A stretch of 21,716 nt of DNA from assembly GCA_026770585.1 (NCBI GenBank), contig MU647550.1, positions 73,103-94,818 on the forward strand. Reading direction: 5' to 3'. This DNA comes from Baffinella frigidus. Its lineage: Eukaryota > Cryptophyceae > Cryptomonadales > Baffinellaceae. Shown piece by piece: positions 16,731 to 21,716 of this stretch. The translations under genes and the position numbers were made by a program. Under the pieces are notes generated by a model. That model was given only the letters and a program-made list of their open reading frames with translations, was not told the origin of the DNA and searched no databases. Positions within the stretch are counted from its first letter, which is position 1. Each line of letters starts with the position of its first letter.

Positions 16731-18594
16731 CTAGATACCCACAGCCTCGCGTCCAGAGGCAGAGGGATCCTCAAGGCGGGAGAGGCCCCAGTAGAGGAAG
16801 AGGTTCCCGACGTTTGCCCAGAAATGCAGCGACGCGTGCCACGCCGACCCCCGCGCGAAGTCTGCTTGGTGTTCAGGGTTCAGGTTTCAAGGGTTCAGGG
16901 TTCAGGGTTCAGGGTTCAGGGTGCAGGGTTCAGGGTTCAGGGTGCAAGAGGTTCCCGACATTTGCCCAGAGGTCCAGGGTGCAGGGTGCAGGGTGCAGGG
17001 TGCAGGGTGCGCGTGACGCGTGCCACGCCGACCCCCGCGCGAAGTCTGCTTGGGGGAAAGGTTCAGGGTTCAGAGTTTAATTTTTGCAGAGTTCAGTGTT
17101 CAGTGTTCTGGAGTTCAGGTTCAGGGTTCAGGGTGTAGGGTGTAGAGTTCAGAGTGCAGGGTGTAGGGATCAGAGTGCAGGGTGCAGGGTTCAGGGTTCG
17201 GGGTGCAGGGTTCAGGATTCAGGGTTCGGGGTGGTTCAGGGTTCAGGGTTCAGGGTTCAGGGTTCAAGATTCAGGGTTCAGGGTGGTTCAGGGTTCAGTG
17301 TGCAGAGTTCAGGGTATATTTTTCAGGGTTTGAAGTGCACCTTCCTTCTTGGAGTGGTAGCGCGCCGCCATGTAGCAGAACGACCCTGCCGCCATCCCGA
17401 CCAGGTAGAGCAGGAGGGGCGTATGCTGCGTTGACACCAACTTGGGCGCCTGCACCAGCATCTGCTCCCGCATGCACACGCCACCGGTCAGCGCCCAACA
17501 ATCTTCGTATACGTCGTACACTCGGTGATATATGACTCTGGGTAGGTGACTCTCTAGAGCACCTTTCTGCTCTCGCGTGTCGCCTCCCAGACCCTGAGTC
17601 TATCACCAGGACAGACGCTCGCACGCAAGATGGCCGACCCGCGCCGCCGCAACACCACCACCAGCAACCCACTGCAGCTTTTAACCGGATCGGGTACTGT
17701 ATTAATTTTCAGCTAAACCGGACATATCTGTCCGGTATCTCCCGTCAGCAATTCGAGGTCCCTAGGGTTTCCTACCGTAGGGCCATAGGAAAGTTTTTTA
17801 TTATTAAAAAATACCCTAATCCTTGGGAGGATCCGGTAAAATCTGCTACGGGTTGCTGGTGGTAGGAGGAGACATGCTCTCACGGCGAACAGACTTTAGC
17901 AGCAGCACTGATCTGCAAAGCGCTGAGAAGGAACTATTTCTACGCATGGACGGGGTTGGTTGCGTACCTGGTAAAAGAGCCCCTCGAAGGCGCTTCTACC
18001 AGGCACGCATGTATTTCTACGCATGGACGAGATTGGCTGCGTGCCTGGTGAGTCAAGCTCTCACGCCGGACCGGCGTGTGCAGCAGTGCTGTTCTGAAAA
18101 GTTACGAAGATGGGTGGGGAGGCGTGCCCCGCCCATCTCCGCTTTGCAGCAGTGATCTGCAAAGCGCTGCGAAGGGGCGGGGTTGGCTGCGTGCCTGGTA
18201 GAAGAGCCCCCCGAACGCGAGGGTCATGTCGACGTTGCGCCGCAGGCCGCGCCGCGGGTTGTGCCAGTACACGATCGAGGCCAGCAGCACCAGGAAGGAC
18301 AACGACGCGCAGTCGAAAAGCTCCAGGTAGATTGCGGCAGCTAGGGAGATGGAGGTTGCCAGGCAGCTCTTCTGGAGCTTGCGGTGGTGCGGGTAGGGGA
18401 CCTGGTTGAGGGTTTTGGGTTTAGGGTTTTGGGTTTAGGGTTTAGGGTAGGGTTTAGAGTTTAGAGTTTAGGGTTCAGGGTTTAGGGTTTGGAGTTTAGG
18501 GTTCATGGTTTAGGGTTTGGGGTTTAGGGTTTACAACGATCTCGCCCTCCTCAGTAAGATGCTGTTGCATCCGCTTCACCATGTGGCGCGCCAT
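16731..18594 (-). CDS. Multi-pass membrane protein of unrecognised family, four exons
   Basis: Exons in order: 18594-18535, 18401-18195, about 17593-17341 and 16861-16731 (TAG stop), about 216 residues. Phases agree: 0, 0, then a split GAC codon joining AAGAAGGAAG to ACTTCG. Exon 2 has hydrophobic stretches (ATSISLAAAIYLELF; SLSFLVLLASIVYW) followed by YWHNPRRGLRRNVDM. Exon 3 has VYDVYEDCW and a third segment (TPLLLYLVGMAAGSFCYMAA). Exon 4 has HASLHFWANVGNLFLYWG. Four or so membrane spans with conserved-looking His, Asp, Arg and Asn is what the sequence shows; no function is assigned. The exon 2 donor is GC (CAG then GCACGC), not GT. The start ATG (ACAATGGC context) could be internal to a longer first exon open upstream, and the exon 3 start could be as late as 17548. 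Introns 1 and 3 are largely telomere-like repeats. It is head-to-head with the plus-strand gene at 19704. Confidence 0.72.
16870..17335 (-). repeat. GGGTTCA / GGGTGCA minisatellite filling intron 3
   Basis: Dozens of 6-7 bp units of GGTTCAGG and GGTGCAGG on the plus strand, that is CCCTGAA/CCCTGCA on the sense strand of the membrane gene. The array fills most of the intron and is interrupted by broken copies of exon 4. Frames reading FRVQGSG repeats across it are not genes. Confidence 0.92.
16947..17060 (-). pseudogene. Broken second copy of membrane-gene exon 4
   Basis: 17060-17014 repeats the exon 4 acceptor and start (GCAG then ACTTCGCGCGGGGGTCGGCG, encoding FARGSAWHAS). 16969-16947 repeats a middle piece (WANVGNL). 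Between them the expected sequence is replaced by GGGTGCA repeats, and the end is missing. This copy cannot encode the membrane segment. Confidence 0.8.
17685..17850. repeat. Foldback-like fragments in membrane-gene intron 2
   Basis: It contains the palindrome ACCGGACATATCTGTCCGGT (17715-17734) and a CCTAGG/CCTACCGTAGGGCC core segment like families 1 and 2. Complete termini are not identifiable. Confidence 0.5.
17905..18062 (-). pseudogene. Partial copies of membrane-gene exon 2 end plus donor
   Basis: Two partial copies lie in intron 2. Near 17990-17945 the minus strand reads the exon 2 tail GGGCTCTTTTACCAG with a canonical GTACGC donor. Near 18053-18005 the donor-side sequence ACCAGGCACGCAGCCAA repeats. 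Both share downstream CGTCCATGCGTAGAAATA. The remainder of exon 2 is not duplicated. Confidence 0.65.
18402..18534 (-). repeat. Intron 1 of membrane gene made of telomere-like repeats
   Basis: On the sense strand the intron starts GTAAACCCTAAACCCC and ends ACCCTCAACCAG, with CCCTAAA-type units almost throughout its 133 bp. The flanking codons join in phase 0. Confidence 0.85.
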
Positions 18595-18789
18595 TGTTGT
18601 TCCTCGAAACGTCGTCTCGAGCGCACTTTGGGAGAAGCGGCGCGCGGCCTCAGACCTGCCAGTTGGTGCACCAGATAGGGGTCACGGTTCACGGTGTAGG
18701 GCTGAGTGTGTGGGGTAAGAGTTTCAGTTAGGATGTGGGGTGTGAGGAGGCTCAAGACCCAACATAAATCCCTCCTCATCAGGGTACTG

Positions 18790-18975
18790 TGTACCCAAGT
18801 AGGTGTCAACACAGCATACGCCCCTCCTGCTCTACTTTTTCGGGACGGCGGCAGGGTCGTTCTGCTGCATGGCGGCGCGCTACCACTCCAAGAAGCCAGG
18901 TGCAATTCAAATCCTGAACCCTGAACCACCCTGAACCCTGCACCCTGCACACTGAACCCTGAACCCTGCCTAAAT
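18790..18975 (+). pseudogene. Inverted partial copy of membrane-gene exon 3 and donor
   Basis: Plus strand encodes VSTQHTPLLLYFFGTAAGSF then CCMAARYHSKK, nearly the same as the end of exon 3 (17445-17341 on the minus strand). The copy includes the donor (CCAG then GTGCAA) and the CCCTGAACC repeats after it. In frame, a TAG sits just before VSTQ, though that AG could act as an acceptor. The copy lies in opposite orientation, about 1.35 kb away. Confidence 0.85.
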
Positions 18976-19703
18976 ACACTGTAAGCTGATGAGGAGGAAT
19001 TGATCACCTGCATGCGGACGAGCCGAGGCCCCATTTGGTGCCACGAACAAAGATCCCAAAAGCCCGCCCAGTTGCGGCGACGCCCTCGGTGCTATCTCTG
19101 TCGGATCCCAGGTCACACGGCGGGTCGAACGCCAGCAGGGAGCCCCCTCTTTGGGGCAGAGCGCCCCCAGAAGCGTTGCGATGCCAGGCAGGCATGCCGC
19201 CGATCCCCATGCTGGTTGAACACGTTTCTGCGGTGTACGCCGGTTGCGCAGGCGGGAGAAGGTTGCAGAGACGTTCAAACGAGCAACGCTTGCTGCGCGA
19301 GCGAAGGCCGTGGCGGTCCGGGGGCAGAGCCAATCGGCAGCGTCTCGCACGCTGCGGTTGAGGCAGTGTGCAGCGGGAGGTGCTAGAGGGCGTCGACTCA
19401 ATGCATCCAACGGCCGGAAGCAAGGGATGCGGGGGTATACGAACATTTCTTTGTTCCTAAAACACCATTGTAAACGTGTGGTAAAATCAGAAAATGGGGT
19501 TGGCCACACCCCAGAGCCTAGAGAGCGGACAAGACCACTGGTCGCCAGGCGGGCCCGTCGGTCTTTTTTCAGAACAACGGTTTTTGGTTTTTGTCCTGTG
19601 GGAGGGGACGCGGAGCTCTGGCTGGATCCCTCCTGCATCCCGCTCTGTCTCAGCTGTTTCCTCTCGACGGGAGCCTCTTGGAAAGAAGGCGGCGTGTCTG
19701 ACG
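18976..19703. other. Upstream region between divergent genes, no confident gene
   Basis: Several overlapping frames are open on both strands and none is clearly real. One plus frame (from 19000) contains CYLCRIPGH, resembling a CCHC zinc knuckle, but the final Cys is Thr. Another plus frame from 19244 is Arg/Ala-rich. The GC-rich base composition alone can keep frames open. The plus frame in 19494-19703 continues into the ATG at 19704, so extra N-terminal coding cannot be excluded. Confidence 0.45.
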
Positions 19704-20636
19704 ATGGCGCCGCAACTTCCGGGGAAGCACCTGGTTGCCCCGCCCAGGTCGGGTCCGGGGTCGCCTACTGCCGAGGACCATGGCGCGCCCGTCAAAATCA
19801 CCTTCGCGCGGCAGGCCTCGTTCAATCGCGTCACGAAAATGGCGGCCAACCAGTCTGAGGTTACAGACTTCCAGGTCCCTCCCCACGAACGCCGCCCTCC
19901 GCCGTGTGTGAGGGAGGCACGACGTGTGCGGGGCATGCGGAGGTGCATCACGATCCTGGGTGCCTGGCGCGGTGGGGCCGGCGGCGGCCGTTGCGGCCAT
20001 GCAGGCTTGTCGCGCGTGAGGGAGGGGGGGTGGCAGAGAGAGAAGCAGGGTGACAGAAAGAGAGAGGTGTTTTGTGACTGACCGTCTTCCTGCAGGTCCA
20101 TGAGGTGGAATCTCTCGCGGTGATTCCCACGGCCGCTCCGTCGATGCAAATGCTCATGGGCGACGACTACCGACGCCGTGTGCATTCACCTCCTTCCAAC
20201 AAGGTGCTGCCCAAACCTCTCCTGGGAGCGGTGACAGACCGTATGTCTTGCTGCTCGACGCGCCCAGCTCAGGGATAGGTCGCATTGACCTGAGCAGCAA
20301 GACTTGAGGCCTGCACCCTCAAAAGACCAGGCCGTATGAACGCCGGGGGGACGTGGCGTGTGGAGTAACTCTACTGGACCCATTCCAGTACGTGCGGGCA
20401 GCGGAAACCCCTAGACCAGAGTGGGTGGCAATAGTGAAGAGCTGGCTCGGGTGGGGGGAGGGGAGGTGCCCCCTCAACCCTCAACCCTCCTAAAACCCAA
20501 CACCTCAACCCCCACCGCAGTTCGCCAGGCACCACGGCGGGTTCGCCGTGCCTCTTCCGGGGGCACATCAACCCTGCACCCAACCCTAAAACCTGGGAAA
20601 CAGTGAAGAGCTGTCTCAGGTGTGTGGGGGGGGCAC

Positions 20637-20670
<34 letters not shown>

Positions 20671-21188
20671 CCCCACCGCAGTTCGCCGGGCACCACGGCG
20701 GGTTCGCCGTGCCGCTCCCGCTCGGCACGCGCGGGACCAAGGCCACGCACCCCGTCTCGCGCGCCTCGCACGACGGCTCGCGGAGCGCGAGCCGCAGCGG
20801 CGCCGACAGCCCCGACGCCTTCTCGCGCGCCGAGCACAGCCCGTTCCCCGGCGCGCGCCCTGGGAACTCCGGGCACTCCGGGCGGGAGAGCCCCGCGCGG
20901 TGGCTCGCCGAGCGCTCGTCGTCGTCCTCCGTCGACTTCTCCGTCGGGAAGCCCCAGCTGTCGTGGGTCAGCTCCCCCTCGCGGGGGGGGTCGCGTGTCG
21001 GGTCTCGCCAGGGCGGGGGGGGCGCGCGCGGGGATGAGCGGGATCGATGCCGGACGCCGGGGGCCCGGTTGGATGTGGAGCGGCTGCAGGGGCTGTCGTC
21101 GAGCATGAGTCACGTCCAGCTTGCGGACCTGTCCCTCTCGCAGTCGTTGGCTTACCGCCCTGAAGGTCCCCACCAACCGGAACTTTAG
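19704..21188 (+). CDS. Ser-rich, probably disordered protein, three exons
   Basis: I do not recognise the family. Exons are 19704-19874, 20096-20203 and 20682-21188 (TAG stop), all phase 0 with GT-AG introns, about 261 residues. The ATG has A at -3 and G at +4. Exon 1 includes PVKITFARQASFNRVTKMAA. Exon 2 encodes VHEVESLAVIPTAAPSMQML then RRRVHSPPSNK. Exon 3 starts FAGHHGGFAVPLPLGTRG and is rich in Ser, Arg, Gly and Pro (SRSASRSG, AERSSSSSVDF), ending with LADLSLSQSLAYRPEG. No transmembrane or enzyme motif is visible. Basic-Ser and SP motifs would suit phosphorylation. The exon 1 donor (CAG then GTCCCT) is weak. Intron 2 carries CCCTCAA repeats and an extra copy of the exon 3 start. It is head-to-head with the membrane gene. 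The gene structure is inferred; function unknown. Confidence 0.55.
20430..20602 (+). pseudogene. Duplicated acceptor and start of exon 3 inside intron 2
   Basis: 20521-20562 repeats exon 3's first 14 codons (FARHHGGFAVPLP) after the same CCCCCACCGCAG acceptor and CCCTCAACC repeats. Upstream AGTGAAGAGCTG also repeats (20434 and 20604), so the unit is about 170 bp in tandem. Using this acceptor would end the protein after 22 codons (TAA at 20587-20589). Confidence 0.8.
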
Positions 21189-21194
21189 GGGGTT

Positions 21195-21290
21195 GGGTTA
21201 GGCCCGTACACCATACCGCAGGGCCCTAGGACCTGCCTAGGACCTGTAGGGGGTCCTTCGAACCCCCCTCGCCGCTGAAGGGATAGGGTG
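21195..21290. repeat. CCTAGG-core fragment downstream of the Ser-rich gene
   Basis: It shares GGGCCCTAGGACCTGCCTAG with 16611-16630 and contains a GGGGGT / ACCCCC hairpin with a CCTTCGA loop. Outer termini are unclear. Confidence 0.5.
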
Positions 21291-21346
21291 ATACCGCGGG
21301 CGAGAGCTGAACGTTCGCAGTCTCCCCCGAGGCGGACCTCTGAACA

Positions 21347-21447
21347 CTGAACGTCCAGCTTGCGGACCGATCCCTCTGAACCCTGGACGTCCAGCTTGCG
21401 GACCTGTCCCTTTCTCAGTCGGTGGCTTACCGCCTGGAAGGTCCTAA
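21347..21447 (+). pseudogene. Two partial copies of the Ser-rich gene's exon 3 end
   Basis: 21386-21444 repeats the sequence encoding VQLADLSLSQSLAYRPEGP (here with SVAYRLEGP). 21349-21374 repeats only CGTCCAGCTTGCGGACC. A CTGAACCCTGGA telomere-like unit separates them. They lie after the stop codon, so they are not translated as part of that protein. Confidence 0.8.
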
Positions 21448-21639
21448 CCCCTAAACCCAAAACCCTGCCCTAAACCCTGAACCCTAAACTCTATAACCCG
21501 ACCTTGAACCCTGCCTGCACCTTGACTAACCCCTCACTAAATCCTAAATCCTAAACCCTAAACTCTAACCCCTCAACCCTCAACCCTAAAAGTGGGAAAG
21601 CCCCCCCCCACAGGAACTCTGAACCCTGCACTCTGAACC

Positions 21640-21713
<74 letters not shown>

Positions 21714-21716
21714 ACC
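21448..21716 (+). repeat. CCCTAAA then (CCCTCAA)n telomere-like array
   Basis: Degenerate CCCTAAAC units to about 21590, a poly-C patch, then about 11 near-perfect CCCTCAA units from 21639 to the window edge. It continues beyond the window. Confidence 0.95.

Noticed and set aside
16718-17535. Plus-strand frames reading FRVQGSGF repeats
   Set aside because: They translate the GGTTCAGG minisatellite inside an intron of the minus-strand membrane gene and run across its real exons in the wrong direction.
18576-19034. 152-codon minus-strand frame
   Set aside because: It runs antisense through the inverted exon 3 copy and through repeats; only its last part overlaps the real first exon, in another frame.
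19000-19386. Zinc-knuckle-like CYLCRIPGH, possible retroelement gag
   Set aside because: The last ligand is Thr instead of Cys, no reverse transcriptase or integrase motifs follow, and competing frames are open on both strands.
19487-20185. 232-codon minus-strand frame opposite the Ser-rich gene
   Set aside because: It overlaps exons 1 and 2 of the plus-strand model, which have matching splice phases; its composition looks like an antisense shadow of GC-rich coding DNA.
21639-21716. A true chromosome end
   Set aside because: The unit is CCCTCAA rather than the perfect CCCTAAA at 12684, the array is degenerate nearby, and similar arrays lie inside genes; being at the window edge proves nothing.

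Overview
This is eukaryotic nuclear DNA, most likely from a repeat-rich unicellular alga or related protist. The evidence is spliced genes with GT-AG introns, GC-rich exons, perfect CCCTAAA (plant/algal-type TTTAGGG) telomere-like repeats inside the sequence, abundant GA/CA microsatellites and many short foldback (MITE-like) elements. There is no bacterial gene layout. The species cannot be named from the sequence alone. A run of 195 N at 10355-10549 is an assembly gap.

Layout. Positions 1-7850 hold no gene I can support: they are a mosaic of microsatellites, short dispersed repeats and foldback elements. Positions 7854-12909 hold a head-to-head gene pair. A small Cys-rich protein gene of unknown function lies on the minus strand (two exons). 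A three-exon EME1 gene lies on the plus strand (8938-9669, 10918-11442, 12775-12909) and encodes the non-catalytic partner of the MUS81 structure-selective endonuclease. Positions 12910-16730 are gene-free: pyrimidine-rich DNA, palindromes, five 120-134 bp foldback elements of one family, and a long degenerate telomere-like array. Positions 16731-21188 hold a second head-to-head pair. A four-exon multi-pass membrane protein lies on the minus strand (18594 down to 16731), and a three-exon Ser-rich, apparently disordered protein lies on the plus strand (19704-21188). The window ends in CCCTAAA/CCCTCAA arrays.

The most interesting signal is how telomere-like minisatellites (CCCTAAA, CCCTCAA, CCCTGAA and variants) relate to introns. 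Five of the eight introns reconstructed here carry them, usually close to the 3' splice site, and in all five the C-rich strand is the sense strand whichever way the gene points. One intron (18534-18402) is almost entirely such repeats. The same zones contain partial, inverted or interrupted copies of neighbouring exons, several with their splice sites. This suggests that break repair or strand switching in telomere-like DNA is building and remodelling introns and duplicating exon pieces. That mechanism is inference.

The genes do not form one obvious pathway. EME1 works in the nucleus on branched DNA, the membrane protein belongs to no family I can name, and the other two products are unrecognised. 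Exon models rest on reading frame, phase compatibility and splice dinucleotides; no transcript data were available.
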